DNA of 53,855 nucleotides, taken from an uncultured Ectothiorhodospiraceae bacterium (GTDB lineage Bacteria; Pseudomonadota; Gammaproteobacteria; UBA9214). Position numbers and translations under genes: made by a program. The stretch covers positions 2,766 through 56,620 of the forward strand of contig CAMYJI010000024.1 of NCBI GenBank assembly GCA_947258545.1, in the 5' to 3' direction. Position 1 is the first letter of the stretch. Each line of letters begins with the position of its first letter. The notes beneath the pieces are model-generated. The model was not told the DNA's origin. It did no database searches and worked only from the letters and a program-made list of their open reading frames with translations. Below are positions 33,536 through 44,147 of the stretch, one piece after another.

Positions 33536-34414
33536 TCAGCTGCTGGTGCGGTTTTCCAGGATGCTCTGAATGATCGGTGCCAGGATGATCTCCATGGCAA
33601 AGCCCATTTTTCCGCCCGGTACCACTAGGCTGTTGCGCCGAGACATGAAGGAGTCCGATATCATGCTGAGCAGGTACGGGAAATCGACATTGAACTTCTT
33701 CGGGTCGCGGAAACGAATCACCACGAAACTCTCGTCCGGTGTCGGTATGTCCCTGGCAATGAACGGGTTGGAGGTGTCTACCGTCGGTACCCGCTGAAAG
33801 TTGATATCCGTACGCGAGAACTGCGGCGTGATGTAGTGGATATAGTCATACATGCGCCGCAGGATGGTGTCGGTGACGGCCTCGGCCGAGTAGCCACGCT
33901 GTTCGCAGTCGCGATGGATTTTCTGGATCCACTCCAGATTGACAATCGGCACCACGCCGATCAGCAGATCGACGTGCTGGGCGACGTTGACCTCATCGGT
34001 GACCACGCCGCCATGCAGGCCTTCGTAGAACAGTAGATCGGTGCCGGGGGCTATGTTTTCCCAGGGGGTGAACTCGCCCGGCTGTTGTCCAAAGGGCTGG
34101 GCCTCTTCATCGCTGTGCAGATAATAGCGGCGTTCGCAGGTGCCGGTGTCGGCGTAGGACTTGAAGGTCTCTTCCAGCTTGTCAAAGATGTTTGCCTCCG
34201 GACCGAAATGGCTGAAATGCGTGTCCCCGCTTTCCTCGGCCTCTTGCATGGCACGTTTCATGGTGGCCCGGTCATAATGGTGGTAGCTGTCGCCTTCGAT
34301 GACGACCGGATTGACACCTTCACGCAGGAAGATGTGCTCGAATGCCACCTTGACCGTGGTAGTGCCTGCTCCGGAAGAACCGGTGACGGCGATAATCGGA
34401 TGTTTTCTGGACAT
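33536..34414 (-). CDS. prk: Phosphoribulokinase
   Basis: This 292-residue enzyme would phosphorylate ribulose 5-phosphate to RuBP, the CO2 acceptor of the Calvin cycle. The P-loop GSSGAGTTT lies at about 12-20, with HYDRATMKRAM and DLLIGVVPIVNLEWIQKIHRD typical of the proteobacterial class I enzyme. AGGAG lies 6 nt before the ATG at 34414. No rubisco or carboxysome gene is in the window. It diverges from the SulP gene. Confidence 0.95.
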   Translation of the reverse strand: MSRKHPIIAVTGSSGAGTTTVKVAFEHIFLREGVNPVVIEGDSYHHYDRATMKRAMQEAEESGDTHFSHFGPEANIFDKLEETFKSYADTGTCERRYYLHSDEEAQPFGQQPGEFTPWENIAPGTDLLFYEGLHGGVVTDEVNVAQHVDLLIGVVPIVNLEWIQKIHRDCEQRGYSAEAVTDTILRRMYDYIHYITPQFSRTDINFQRVPTVDTSNPFIARDIPTPDESFVVIRFRDPKKFNVDFPYLLSMISDSFMSRRNSLVVPGGKMGFAMEIILAPIIQSILENRTSS

Positions 34415-34740
34415 GAGAAGCTCCTGAGTCCTTATCGATAACGTGATGCAATCCAACTTCAGGCGCGTTTCCGGTATTGCGGCTGCCTGGGTAGCCCGTT
34501 ATTGACGTTTTTTCGGCGTACCTGTCGGGTCGAAGCCGCGTATTGAACCACTATTGCACTGACAGTCTCAAGTTCGATTGCCGGATAATTCCACCACCAC
34601 TCTCCCAATCAGATAAATATCAATAACATAACGTACCTCACCAGGCCGGTGCTTTTGGCGCGAGGAGGGCGCTGGCGTGCACTGTCTGGTAAAGTCTTGC
34701 TGCAGACGATTCCAGTTGGGAAGGGAATTAGAATATAATA
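34415..34740. other. Divergent intergenic region between prk and the SulP gene
   Basis: About 330 bp without a gene. It holds an AT-rich patch near 34610-34630 and a TATAAT at 34734-34739 just before the first SulP ATG. No clear operator or RNA was recognised. Confidence 0.5.
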
Positions 34741-34797
34741 ATGGGCTTTCGCAATGCCGGATTCACGGTGTGCGCCCCTTGCATCTCGGATTACATC

Positions 34798-36564
34798 ATG
34801 ATTAACAAAGAAAACTGCGAAGATCTAAAAAGTCGGATTTTTCCCTTCCTCTGCTGGATCGGCGCGCTCAAGAAACGCGAGAACCTGCAGGCCGACCTGA
34901 TCGCGGGCATTACCGTCGCCCTGGTGCTGATCCCACAGTCGATGGCCTATGCGCAGCTGGCAGGTCTGCCTGCCTACTACGGTCTCTATGCCTCGTTTCT
35001 GCCGGGGATCGTCGCTGCCCTGTTCGGGTCATCGCGCCAGCTGGCCACCGGCCCGGTGGCGGTCGTATCCCTGTTGACGGCCTCGGCACTGGAGCCAATC
35101 GCCGGGGGCAGTCCGGAGCTTTATGTGACCTATGCCATCATGCTGGCCTTTATGGTCGGTGTCTTCCAGATGGCCCTGGGTCTGTTGCGCCTGGGTGTGC
35201 TGGTCAACTTCCTGTCCCACCCGGTGGTGATCGGGTTTACCAACGCCGCGGCCATCATCATCGGTACCTCGCAGCTCGGCAAGCTGTTCGGTGTGACCGT
35301 GGAAAAGGCCGATCATACCTACGTGACGGTGTTCAACACCGTGGTCGAGGCGTTTCACAACACCCACATGGAAACCATGCTGATGGCCATCCTGTCGCTG
35401 GGCATCATGATTGCGATGAAACGATTTCTGCCCAGGGTGCCGAATGTACTCATCGCCGTGGTGATCACGACACTGATATCCTGGAAGATCGGTTTCGAGC
35501 AGATGGGTGGCAAGGTTGTCGGGACCATCCCGGAAGGGCTGCCCCCGCTATCCATGCCGTCGCTTGATCTGCATGCCATTGTTCAGATGATCACGGTCAC
35601 GGTGGCGATCGGCATTATCGGCTTCATGGAGGCCATATCGATCGCCAAGGCCATGGCCGCACGTACCCGCCAGAAGCTGGACGCCAACCAGGAGCTGGTG
35701 GGCCAGGGCCTGGGCAACATCGCATCCAGTCTTTCCCAGGGTTATGCCGTATCCGGTTCCTTCTCGCGTTCGGCCGTCAACATCGGCGCCGGGGCGGTCA
35801 CCGGCTTTTCGGCAGTGGTCACCGGCGTGGTCGTGGGCATCGCACTGATGTTCCTTACGCCCCTGCTGTACCACTTGCCGCAGGCGACCCTGGCCGGGGT
35901 GATCATCATGGCGGTCATCAACCTGGTAAAGATCGACCCCATCAAGTACGCCTGGAAGGTACAGCGCCATGATGGCGTGGTGGCAATCATAACCTTCGTG
36001 CTGACCCTGGTCTGGGCGCCGCACCTGGACAAGGGCATTATGGCGGGGGTGATGCTCTCGCTGATGCTGTACCTGTTTCGCAGTATGAAGCCGCGGGTTG
36101 CCGCCCTGTCGCGTGCCCCCGATGGCACCCTGCGCGATGCCGAGATCAACAAGCTGGAGACCTGCCGCAATATCGCGGTGATCCGGTTTGACGGTTCTCT
36201 GTATTTCGCCAATACCGGTTATTTCGAGGACAAGGTGCTGGAGCGTGTTGCGCTCAAGCCGGACCTGAAATACGTGATCATCGATGCCGAAGGCATCAAC
36301 GAGATAGACGCCACGGGTGAGGAAATGCTGCATCACCTGTGGGAGCAGCTCAAGGATATCGGTGTGGAACTGTTGTTTGCGCGTGCCAAGAAACAGGTCT
36401 GGGATATCTTCCGCCGTACCGGTCTGATCGAAAAAGTCGGGTCGGACCACTTCTTTGCACTGCGCACCCACGCCTTCAACTACGCCTGGGACAAGCTCGG
36501 TGACAACCATGCCGACACCTGCCCGCTGAAGGTACATATGGCAGCTGAAGCAGCCCGGGCCTGA
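34798..36564 (+). CDS. SulP-family anion transporter with STAS domain
   Basis: This 588-residue protein would transport sulfate, bicarbonate or a similar anion. The N-terminal signature VALVLIPQSMAYAQLAGLPAYYGLYASFLP and about 12 helices occupy residues 15-420, and a STAS domain follows (about 445-570, IDAEGINEIDATGEEMLHHL). The frame opens at an ATG at 34741, but a TATAAT at 34734-34739 suggests transcription starts after it, so the ATG at 34798 is preferred; neither has a strong ribosome binding site. Being next to phosphoribulokinase suggests bicarbonate, and the sulfur lifestyle suggests sulfate; sequence does not decide. Confidence 0.92.
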   Translation: MINKENCEDLKSRIFPFLCWIGALKKRENLQADLIAGITVALVLIPQSMAYAQLAGLPAYYGLYASFLPGIVAALFGSSRQLATGPVAVVSLLTASALEPIAGGSPELYVTYAIMLAFMVGVFQMALGLLRLGVLVNFLSHPVVIGFTNAAAIIIGTSQLGKLFGVTVEKADHTYVTVFNTVVEAFHNTHMETMLMAILSLGIMIAMKRFLPRVPNVLIAVVITTLISWKIGFEQMGGKVVGTIPEGLPPLSMPSLDLHAIVQMITVTVAIGIIGFMEAISIAKAMAARTRQKLDANQELVGQGLGNIASSLSQGYAVSGSFSRSAVNIGAGAVTGFSAVVTGVVVGIALMFLTPLLYHLPQATLAGVIIMAVINLVKIDPIKYAWKVQRHDGVVAIITFVLTLVWAPHLDKGIMAGVMLSLMLYLFRSMKPRVAALSRAPDGTLRDAEINKLETCRNIAVIRFDGSLYFANTGYFEDKVLERVALKPDLKYVIIDAEGINEIDATGEEMLHHLWEQLKDIGVELLFARAKKQVWDIFRRTGLIEKVGSDHFFALRTHAFNYAWDKLGDNHADTCPLKVHMAAEAARA

Positions 36565-36592
36565 TACGGTCCCGGCCGGCAATTAACCCGGA

Positions 36593-37294
36593 TCAGGCGC
36601 TGTTGCGCGGGGCGGCCTTTTTGAACACCAGGTCCCACACCCCATGTCCCAGCCGCTGGCCGCGTTGCTCGAACCGGGTCACCGGCCGGTAGGCGGGGCG
36701 CGGCGAATAGTTTCCCGCACCGGCACAATTACGGAACGCGTCCGACTCCCCCAGCAGCATGAGCATATGCCCGGCATAATGCTCCCAGTCGGTGGCCATG
36801 TGCAGGATGCCGCCGGTCTTCAGCTTGCGTGCCAGCAGTTCGATAAAGCCGGGCCGTACGATGCGGCGCTTATGGTGACGTTTCTTGGGCCAGGGGTCGG
36901 GAAAGAACAGCAATACGCGATCCAGGGAATCATCCGCCAGGTCGTGTCCCAGGACCTGCACGGCGTCGGCGCGGATGACGCGAACGTTGTCAAGGCCGCG
37001 CCGTTCCAGTTCCAGCAACAGATGGCCGACTCCCGGGCGGTGGACCTCGATGCCGATGAAATCGGTGTCGGGATCCTGTTCCGCCATGGCTGCCAGGGAG
37101 GCGCCATTACCAAAACCGATCTCCAGGGTACGAGTGGCCGTGCGGCCGAAAATCCGATCGAGGTCGAGCTGCTGGCCGGCCTCAAGGCCGTAACGCGACC
37201 ACAGCTTGTCCAGCGCCCGTTGCTGTGCGCGCGTGATGCGGCCCTCGCGGCGGACAAAGGAACGGATGCGGCGGTGATGCGGCTTTTCTGTCAA
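36593..37294 (-). CDS. trmB: tRNA (guanine-N7-)-methyltransferase
   Basis: This 233-residue enzyme would form m7G46 in tRNA. The SAM motif EIGFGNGASLAAMAEQDPDTDFIGIEVH (about 56-83) and the RVLLFFPDPWPKKRHHKRRIV block are diagnostic, as is HMATDWEHYAGHM. In relatives it often directly follows thiG; here tamA and tamB lie between, on the other strand. Confidence 0.96.
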   Translation of the reverse strand: MTEKPHHRRIRSFVRREGRITRAQQRALDKLWSRYGLEAGQQLDLDRIFGRTATRTLEIGFGNGASLAAMAEQDPDTDFIGIEVHRPGVGHLLLELERRGLDNVRVIRADAVQVLGHDLADDSLDRVLLFFPDPWPKKRHHKRRIVRPGFIELLARKLKTGGILHMATDWEHYAGHMLMLLGESDAFRNCAGAGNYSPRPAYRPVTRFEQRGQRLGHGVWDLVFKKAAPRNSA

Positions 37295-37445
37295 TGCGGG
37301 CTCCAGGGTGACGGCATGGGTGGCCCCATTGTAAAGAAACAGCAGGAGTCATGGGCCCATTCTGCCGCGGTGCAGCTCGAAGACACTTTCCACGGCGTCC
37401 GCTTTGCGGCAGCATAGAGCCGTCAGTCAAACAGACTATATTCCC

Positions 37446-39197
37446 GTGGCCCATCCCATTTCGTGTCAAACGATTCTCAGGCAGTTTTGCCTGCTGGCCG
37501 CATTGCTGTGCGTGTCGCCCGCTGCCGTCGCTGGCATAGAGGTAGCGGTCCGCGGGCTCGACAGCGAGATGCAGAATAATGTCCTCGCCCTGTTGACGAT
37601 CGAGCAACAGAAAGCGCAACTGGCTGATAATGAGGTCCGCCTGCGTCGTTATTTTTCCCGTGGCCGTCGCGAAATAGCACAGGCGCTCCAGCCCTTCGGC
37701 TACTACCGCCCGGCCATCAAGGCGGATCTGTCCCGGAAGGGAAATGACTGGATGGCGGTCTATGACATCGATCCCGGCGAGCCGGTGCGGCTGCGCGCGG
37801 TGGATGTGCGCCTGGAGGGGCCGGGCGGTGAGGATCCACGCTTACGGGAATTTCTTAAAGACCTGACGCTGAAAAAAGGCGACATTGCGGAACACCCACG
37901 CTACGAGAAGGTAAAACGGACACTCCAGTCGCAGGCGCTGGAACTCGGGTATCTCGATGCGGAGTACCAAACCCACGAATTGCGTATCGATGCCGACGCT
38001 GGATGGGCGGAAATCAGCCTGCATCTGGTGACCGGACCGCGGTTCGCTTTTGGCCCGGTTAGCTTTAATGATGCCGGTCTCACCCCTGAGTTGCTGACCC
38101 GTTACGTACCCTTTGAAGATGGCGATGCCTATTCCAACCGCAAGCTCCTCGAGCTTAATCGTGCGCTGTCGGACAGCGATTATTTCTCGCGTGTGGATGT
38201 GATCCCCCGGCGCGAGGCGGCGACTGATCTGCGGATTCCCGTCGACATCGTCCTGGCCCCGCGCAAGCGTCAGCGTTATACCGCGGGCATCGGTTTCGGT
38301 ACCGATACCGGTGTGCGCGGCAGCCTTGGCTGGGAGCACAGGCGCATCAACCGCCGGGGCCACCGGCTGGGCGCAGGTTTCAAGGCCTCCCAGATTCAGC
38401 AGGGCATCAATCTGAGTTACAACTTCCCCATCCGTAATCCGCGTACCGACCGGCTGGCGATCGATGCCTCCAGCCGGCGGGAGGATACGGACAGCGTCGA
38501 TAGTCGCACCCACGCACTGGGAATCAATCGCACCAGGGTACGTGACAGGTGGCGCGAGAATTTATCGCTGACCTATCAGAAGGAGGACTTCACTGTCGGG
38601 CTGACCGACGAAACCACGAACCTGCTGATGCCCGCGATAACACTGTCGCGGGTGCGTGCCGATAACCGTATGGTCGCGAGTCGTGGCTACCGGTTGCAGT
38701 TCGATCTGCGCGGGGCCGTGGCGGGACTGCTGTCGGACACCAGCTTCGTGCAGGCGCGGGCCGATGCCAAATGGATTGTGCCGGCAGGTGCGAACGGTCG
38801 CGTGCTGGCCCGTGGCACCATGGGCAGTTCCTGGGTGAGTGAATTCCGGGAACTGCCGGCATCGCAGCGCTTTTTTGCCGGCGGAGATCAGAGTGTGCGC
38901 GGATTCGACCTGGACGACCTGGGGCCGCGCGACAGTTCCGGTGAGGTGGTTGGCGGTCGGCACCTGCTGGTCGGAAGTCTCGAATACGAGCATCGGATCC
39001 GTGGTCCCTGGCGGGTGGCGGCGTTTGTCGATACCGGCAATGCCTTTGACGCCTTCGACGAGGGACTGGAGACCGGTGCCGGCGTCGGCGTTCGCTGGCA
39101 GTCACCCGTGGGCATGGTCCGGGTGGATGTGGCCGCCGCCATTTCCGAGTCAGACAATCCGTTGCGGCTTCATATTACCCTGGTACCGGACCTTTGA
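37446..39197 (+). CDS. tamA: Translocation and assembly module TamA (BamA family)
   Basis: This 583-residue outer-membrane protein would work with TamB in outer-membrane assembly and lipid transport. A signal peptide (about 1-31) is followed by POTRA domains (about 32-250), then an Omp85 barrel (about 265-583) with the conserved GDQSVRGFD loop and the terminal strand PLRLHITLVPDL. A GTG at 37446 gives the best signal peptide; a TTG at 37404 is possible, and neither has a strong ribosome binding site. The stop overlaps the tamB start (TTGA). Confidence 0.92.
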   Translation: MAHPISCQTILRQFCLLAALLCVSPAAVAGIEVAVRGLDSEMQNNVLALLTIEQQKAQLADNEVRLRRYFSRGRREIAQALQPFGYYRPAIKADLSRKGNDWMAVYDIDPGEPVRLRAVDVRLEGPGGEDPRLREFLKDLTLKKGDIAEHPRYEKVKRTLQSQALELGYLDAEYQTHELRIDADAGWAEISLHLVTGPRFAFGPVSFNDAGLTPELLTRYVPFEDGDAYSNRKLLELNRALSDSDYFSRVDVIPRREAATDLRIPVDIVLAPRKRQRYTAGIGFGTDTGVRGSLGWEHRRINRRGHRLGAGFKASQIQQGINLSYNFPIRNPRTDRLAIDASSRREDTDSVDSRTHALGINRTRVRDRWRENLSLTYQKEDFTVGLTDETTNLLMPAITLSRVRADNRMVASRGYRLQFDLRGAVAGLLSDTSFVQARADAKWIVPAGANGRVLARGTMGSSWVSEFRELPASQRFFAGGDQSVRGFDLDDLGPRDSSGEVVGGRHLLVGSLEYEHRIRGPWRVAAFVDTGNAFDAFDEGLETGAGVGVRWQSPVGMVRVDVAAAISESDNPLRLHITLVPDL

Positions 39198-42100
39198 GTC
39201 GATCCCGAAAATTTCTGGCCGGCTTTGCGGCCGTGTTTGTTCTGGTCGCGGCTGGACTGTTGTGGCTTGCGGCGACGGAACCGGGATTGCGTGCGCTGGT
39301 GCGGATCGTGACGCCGCTGGTACCGGGCGAGCTGGTGATTGCCGATGCCTCTGGCCGCTTGCTCGGTCCGATGATGCTGAGGGGTGTCGATTACCGTGAC
39401 GCCGGTACCGGGGTGGCCGTTGCCGGGTTCGAGCTTGACTGGCAGCCGAAACGGCTGCTGGGCGGGACCCTGTTGATCGAGCGTCTGCAAGTCGGGAATG
39501 TCGCAGTCAGCCTGCCGGCGGCAACCGAGGATAGCCCGAAGGCGGCGCCGCTACCCGACTTGCGGTTACCAGTGGCGCTCGAGTTACAGGATGTCAGGCT
39601 TGCCGAACTACAGGTACGGGTTGCGGATGGTGAGCCCCTACAGGTAGAGAGCATCGCGCTCACCGGCCAGTGGTCGGGCGACCAGGTCACGATCGATCGG
39701 CTGTTGGTGTCGCTGCCGCAGGCGCAGCTGGAGGTCTCCGGCAAAGCCGGTCTTTCAGCAGCAGCCGCCACCGCGCTGCAGCTAGCGTGGCAAGTGCAAC
39801 CGCCAAACTCGCCTGCCTGGGCCGGTGAGGGGTCCGTGGCGGGCAACTGGAACCGGTTCGAGCTCCAGCATCAGCTGGCGGCCCCCCTTGCAGCCAGCCT
39901 GACCGCGGTCCTGGAGGAGCCCCTGGGCGAACTGCGCTGGAGCGGGGCGCTCGATATTCCGACCACGGGTCTTCAGGCCCTGGGCCCGACGCTGCCGGAG
40001 GCGCAACTCGGAGCCGCATTAAAGGCCTCGGGCGATCTGCAGAGGATCAACATCGAGGGCGACCTGCAGACCGATTACGCGGCCGAAGCCCTGTATACCG
40101 TGGGAGTCCATGGCAAGGCTGCACAGATTGCAGAGGACCGCTGGCGGATCGAGCCGTTGGCCGTGACCCGGGAGGATGTGCAACTGCGTCTGAGCGGCGA
40201 AACCGATCTTGCCGGTCAGGCGTTAGCGCTCGAGATCGGCTGGGAGCAGTTGGGCTGGCCATTCGTCGAACCGCAATGGCAGAGCCGGCGTGGTCAGCTC
40301 ACCATTACTGGCGCGCTCAGCGATTACCGGCTTGCCGCTAACCTGGAACTCGGCGGCGTGCAGTTACCGCCTGGCAGCTGGTCGCTGGCCGGGCAGGGCA
40401 GTGCCGAGCACCTCAGGGTCAGTGAGCTCGATGGGTCCGTGCTTGACGGGCACGTGACGGCCTCGGGAGAACTGACCTGGCGGGACGGTCTGCGCTGGAC
40501 CCTGAGCCTGGCCGGCGATGCCCTTGATCCGGGGCGGCACTGGCGGGAATGGCCGGGCCGGGTTTCCGGGACCGTGCGCTCCGAGGGTCAGTACAGCGAA
40601 GGGGCGCCAAGCTTTTCCCTGGTCGCCGATTCTCTGCGCGGGACGCTGCGCGAGTATCCGGTACAGGCGGGCCTGCAGTTACGGGTCGCACAGTCGGACT
40701 GGTTCGTTGACCAGCTGGAACTGCAGTCGGGTGATGCGCGGATCAAGGCCCGCGGGCAGCTTACGCAGCAGTGGGACCTGGACTGGCAGGCCGAAGTCCC
40801 GCGGATCAACGAGCTGTTACCCCGATGGCACGGCGCCGTTTCCAGTCAGGGAAGCATGAGCGGCCCGCGAACCCAGCCGCTGGTGGCCGCAACCGCCAGC
40901 ATGACCGGGCTGCGTGGACCGAAGCTCCGGGCCGAAACCGCGACCCTGAAGGTGAACGCCAGTTTAGTGGACTCGGATGCACCGCTGACCGCAGAGCTCG
41001 CCGCCAGCGGTGTCAATTTGGCGGGCCGGAGTATCGACAGGTTGAGCGCGCGCAGCGACGGTACCCTGGGTAATCACCAGGTGAATGTGGAGGCCCAGGG
41101 TGTCGGACATGCATTGCGCATTGACCTGCGCGGGCAGTGGCGTGAGCCGCTTTGGCGGGGCGAGTTGGCGACGGCGGACTGGGAGTTACCGGAGACCGGT
41201 CGCTGGGCCCTGACCCGGCCGATAAATCTGGAAGCTGGCGGGGACCTGCTGAAACTTCCGCAGACCTGCTGGCAACAGGCTGAGGCCGGCCTCTGTGTTC
41301 AGCTCAGTGGCGGAGTGCAGCAGGGCTGGCAGGGTGACGGCGAACTGCGACACTGGCCACTGGCACGCTTGCAACCCTGGTTGCCCACCGATGCTGAACT
41401 GACAGCAAGCATCGATGCCCGGGCGAGCGGACAGTTGAGCGCCGCCGGTTTGCTGATCGGTGATGCACGTATTTCGATCGCGCCTGGAAATGTCACCTGG
41501 TCGGTTGACGACAACCGGGAGACTGTCAGCCATGGACCGGGCGAGGTCAGCGTTCAGGTCGATGCCGGGGGTGCACGGCTCAGCAGCAAGTTCGAGCTGG
41601 TTGCCGGAGACACGGTCCTGGCAACCGTGGTGCTGCCCGGTTTTCGTCCGGGCAAGGACGCGGCTGACCAGTCGCTGCGTGGCGAGGTACACGCTCAACT
41701 GCGCGATCCGGGACTCATGGAGGCGCTGTTTGCGGAGGTGGAGCGGCTGAAAGGCGAGGTTGCCGCCGAGGTACAACTGTCCGGGACACTCGCGGCCCCG
41801 GCAATACAGGGTTTCGCAGAGCTGCGCGATGCGGAGGTCTCAATCGTGCCCGCAGGCATACGGTTAACGGCACTCAACCTGCGGGCCAGCGGTGATCAGC
41901 AGGGACGGGTGGCGGTTACCGCGTCCGCGCAATCAGGACCCGGCGACCTGCAGCTTAAGGGGCGGCTTGAGCTGAAGCCTGAACAACCCTGGTCGGGTCG
42001 GTTCGCGATCACAGGCAACGGCTTCGAGGCCATCAATCTGCCCGAAGCGCGCGTACTTGCCAGTCCGGACCTGCAGCTGGCGCTGCAGCCGGGCCGGCTT

Positions 42101-42928
42101 GACCTCAAGGGTGTGCTCACGATCCCGGAGGCGCGTCTGGAACCGAGGGATTTCAGCGGTGCGGTCTCGCCCTCGCGGGATGTCGTGCTGGTCGATGATC
42201 AGTCTGGCGTTGAGGAACGCATGGCGGTTTATACGCAGGTGCAAGTGGTGCTCGGCGACAAGGTGGAGTTTGACGGCTTCGGACTCAAGGGCCGGTTTGG
42301 CGGAGAACTCAAGGTGGTGGACGAGCCACAGCGGGTGACGACGGCGCGCGGTGCTTTGCGTGTGCTGGACGGCAGCTACACGGCGTATGGCCAGGACCTC
42401 GCGATCGAGCAGGGCCGGCTGCTGTTTACGGGCGGACCGGTCGATAACCCGGGCCTCGATGTGCGGGCGGTGCGCAAGGTGTCCGATGTAACCGCGGGTG
42501 TCAGTGTCGGTGGTACCCTGCTTGATCCGGAGTTCAATCTGTTTTCTACCCCGCCTCTGTCGCAGGCGGACACCCTGTCCTATTTGTTGCTGGGAAGGCC
42601 ACTGGCGCGGGCATCCAGCGCGGAAGGTCAGCTGTTGTTCCAGGCTGCCTCGTCTCTGGGCATGAAGGGCGGCAACCTGCTGGCCGAGACCATCGGCAGC
42701 AGTTTCGGTCTGGACGAGGTGGCGGTGACGGGTGGCGATACGCTCGAAGAGGCGGCGCTGGTGATAGGCAAGTATCTCTCGCCGCGCCTGTACGTGAATT
42801 ACAGTGTCGGTTTGTTCGATACCGCCAACCAGTTGCGCATGCGCTATGAGATGAGTCGGCGCTGGTCCTTGCAGACCGAGACCGGCACGGCAACGGGTGC
42901 GGATTTACTCTTCACCCTCGAACGCTGA
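39194..42928 (+). CDS. tamB: Translocation and assembly module TamB
   Basis: This 1244-residue protein has a signal anchor (about 5-28) and a very long beta-rich repeated region, typical of the bridge-like lipid-transfer proteins that span the periplasm. The C-terminal DUF490 domain (about 900-1244) has DLKGVLTIPEARLEPRDFSG and QADTLSYLLLGRPLARASSAEGQLL. The final residues (LLFTLER) are barrel-like. The TTG start at 39194 overlaps the tamA stop, so translation is coupled. Confidence 0.94.
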   Translation: MSRSRKFLAGFAAVFVLVAAGLLWLAATEPGLRALVRIVTPLVPGELVIADASGRLLGPMMLRGVDYRDAGTGVAVAGFELDWQPKRLLGGTLLIERLQVGNVAVSLPAATEDSPKAAPLPDLRLPVALELQDVRLAELQVRVADGEPLQVESIALTGQWSGDQVTIDRLLVSLPQAQLEVSGKAGLSAAAATALQLAWQVQPPNSPAWAGEGSVAGNWNRFELQHQLAAPLAASLTAVLEEPLGELRWSGALDIPTTGLQALGPTLPEAQLGAALKASGDLQRINIEGDLQTDYAAEALYTVGVHGKAAQIAEDRWRIEPLAVTREDVQLRLSGETDLAGQALALEIGWEQLGWPFVEPQWQSRRGQLTITGALSDYRLAANLELGGVQLPPGSWSLAGQGSAEHLRVSELDGSVLDGHVTASGELTWRDGLRWTLSLAGDALDPGRHWREWPGRVSGTVRSEGQYSEGAPSFSLVADSLRGTLREYPVQAGLQLRVAQSDWFVDQLELQSGDARIKARGQLTQQWDLDWQAEVPRINELLPRWHGAVSSQGSMSGPRTQPLVAATASMTGLRGPKLRAETATLKVNASLVDSDAPLTAELAASGVNLAGRSIDRLSARSDGTLGNHQVNVEAQGVGHALRIDLRGQWREPLWRGELATADWELPETGRWALTRPINLEAGGDLLKLPQTCWQQAEAGLCVQLSGGVQQGWQGDGELRHWPLARLQPWLPTDAELTASIDARASGQLSAAGLLIGDARISIAPGNVTWSVDDNRETVSHGPGEVSVQVDAGGARLSSKFELVAGDTVLATVVLPGFRPGKDAADQSLRGEVHAQLRDPGLMEALFAEVERLKGEVAAEVQLSGTLAAPAIQGFAELRDAEVSIVPAGIRLTALNLRASGDQQGRVAVTASAQSGPGDLQLKGRLELKPEQPWSGRFAITGNGFEAINLPEARVLASPDLQLALQPGRLDLKGVLTIPEARLEPRDFSGAVSPSRDVVLVDDQSGVEERMAVYTQVQVVLGDKVEFDGFGLKGRFGGELKVVDEPQRVTTARGALRVLDGSYTAYGQDLAIEQGRLLFTGGPVDNPGLDVRAVRKVSDVTAGVSVGGTLLDPEFNLFSTPPLSQADTLSYLLLGRPLARASSAEGQLLFQAASSLGMKGGNLLAETIGSSFGLDEVAVTGGDTLEEAALVIGKYLSPRLYVNYSVGLFDTANQLRMRYEMSRRWSLQTETGTATGADLLFTLER

Positions 42929-42994
42929 GTGTGACGTGGCAACTTCCCCGCAGGTCTGAATAACGACGTCCGGGTCGATGCAGGCTCCGGTCAA

Positions 42995-43807
42995 TCAGAA
43001 AAAAGTCCCATCAAGTGGGGAGGAGGCGCTGGCGTAGCGCTTGCGCGGGATGCGCCCGGCCCTGAAGGCCTCGCGCCCGGCCGCGATGGCCTTCTGCATG
43101 GCCGATGCCATCAGCACCGGGTCATTCGCGCCGGCAATGGCGGTGTTCATCAACACACCGTCGCAGCCGAGTTCCATGGCGATGGCGGCATCCGAGGCGG
43201 TGCCCACGCCGGCATCGACCAGGATGGGGACGCTGGCATTCTCGACAATGGTCAGGATATTGTAGGGATTGCGGATACCCAGCCCGGACCCGATGGGTGC
43301 CGCCAGCGGCATGACCGCAACGCAGCCCATGTCCTCGAAGCGCTTCGCCATAATGGGATCGTCATTGGTGTAGACCATGATCTTGAAGCCGTCTTTGACG
43401 AGGGTCTCGGTGGCCTGCAGGGTCTGCACGATATCCGGAAACAGGGTGGTCTCATCGCCCAGCACTTCCAGCTTGACCAGGTCGTGGCCATCGAGCAGTT
43501 CCCGTGCCAGGCGACAGGTGCGCACCGCGTCTTCGGCCGTGTAGCAGCCGGCGGTATTGGGCAGCAGGGTGTAGCGGTCTGGTGAGATGACATCCAGCAG
43601 GTTGGGCTCATCCGGATTCTGGCCAATATTGGTGCGGCGGATGGCGACGGTGACAATCTCCGCGCCGCTGGCCTCGGTGGCCGCCCGGGTTTCCTCCAGG
43701 TCCTTGTATTTACCGCTGCCCACCAACAGGCGGGAGTGATATTCAACGCCGGCGATGACCAGCGGATCGGTGGACTGGCTGGGTTGTGATTGCATGACTG
43801 TGGACAT
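42995..43807 (-). CDS. thiG: Thiazole synthase
   Basis: This 270-residue enzyme would join deoxyxylulose phosphate, dehydroglycine and ThiS thiocarboxylate sulfur to form the thiazole of thiamine. The catalytic Lys lies in [11 protein letters not shown] at about 112. The [31 protein letters not shown] block is also typical. It follows thiS on the minus strand with about 50 nt between, so the two form an operon. Confidence 0.96.
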   Translation of the reverse strand: MSTVMQSQPSQSTDPLVIAGVEYHSRLLVGSGKYKDLEETRAATEASGAEIVTVAIRRTNIGQNPDEPNLLDVISPDRYTLLPNTAGCYTAEDAVRTCRLARELLDGHDLVKLEVLGDETTLFPDIVQTLQATETLVKDGFKIMVYTNDDPIMAKRFEDMGCVAVMPLAAPIGSGLGIRNPYNILTIVENASVPILVDAGVGTASDAAIAMELGCDGVLMNTAIAGANDPVLMASAMQKAIAAGREAFRAGRIPRKRYASASSPLDGTFF

Positions 43808-43857
43808 AACTATTTAACTCGCTGATACTTTGAGACGAATGAGCGTGACGTGGCCGA

Positions 43858-44058
43858 TCAGCCACCGCCGATGGCCTGCACGATCTCGACCTTGTCATCG
43901 GGCCTGATAGGGTGGGTTTCAAAGGTGCTGCGCGGCACGATCTGCTGGTTGACCTCCAGTGCCAGGCGCGTGTTGGCCAGGCCGAGTTCATTGATCAGGC
44001 CGCCGGCGGTCAGATTATCCGGCACCACCCTGGGGGAGCCGTTCAATAAGATATTCAT
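43858..44058 (-). CDS. thiS: Sulfur carrier protein ThiS
   Basis: This 66-residue ubiquitin-like carrier ends in the diglycine needed for thiocarboxylation (IVQAIGGG). The strand pattern MNILLNGSPRVVPDNLTAGGLINELGL is typical. The ATG at 44058 is chosen over an upstream codon at 44097, because the family begins at MNILLNG. It is co-transcribed with thiG. Confidence 0.93.
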   Translation of the reverse strand: MNILLNGSPRVVPDNLTAGGLINELGLANTRLALEVNQQIVPRSTFETHPIRPDDKVEIVQAIGGG

Positions 44059-44147
44059 GATAGTTGATCCGGGAAGGGTATTGCTTCCGGGTGACATTTT
44101 AGCGTAATTGTAGCGCGAAAGTTCATACCCCCGGGAAAGAAGGGCTT

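Noticed and set aside
35548..36582. A 344-codon minus-strand open frame opposite the SulP gene
   Set aside because: Antisense shadow with His/Gln/Gly-rich untypical sequence.
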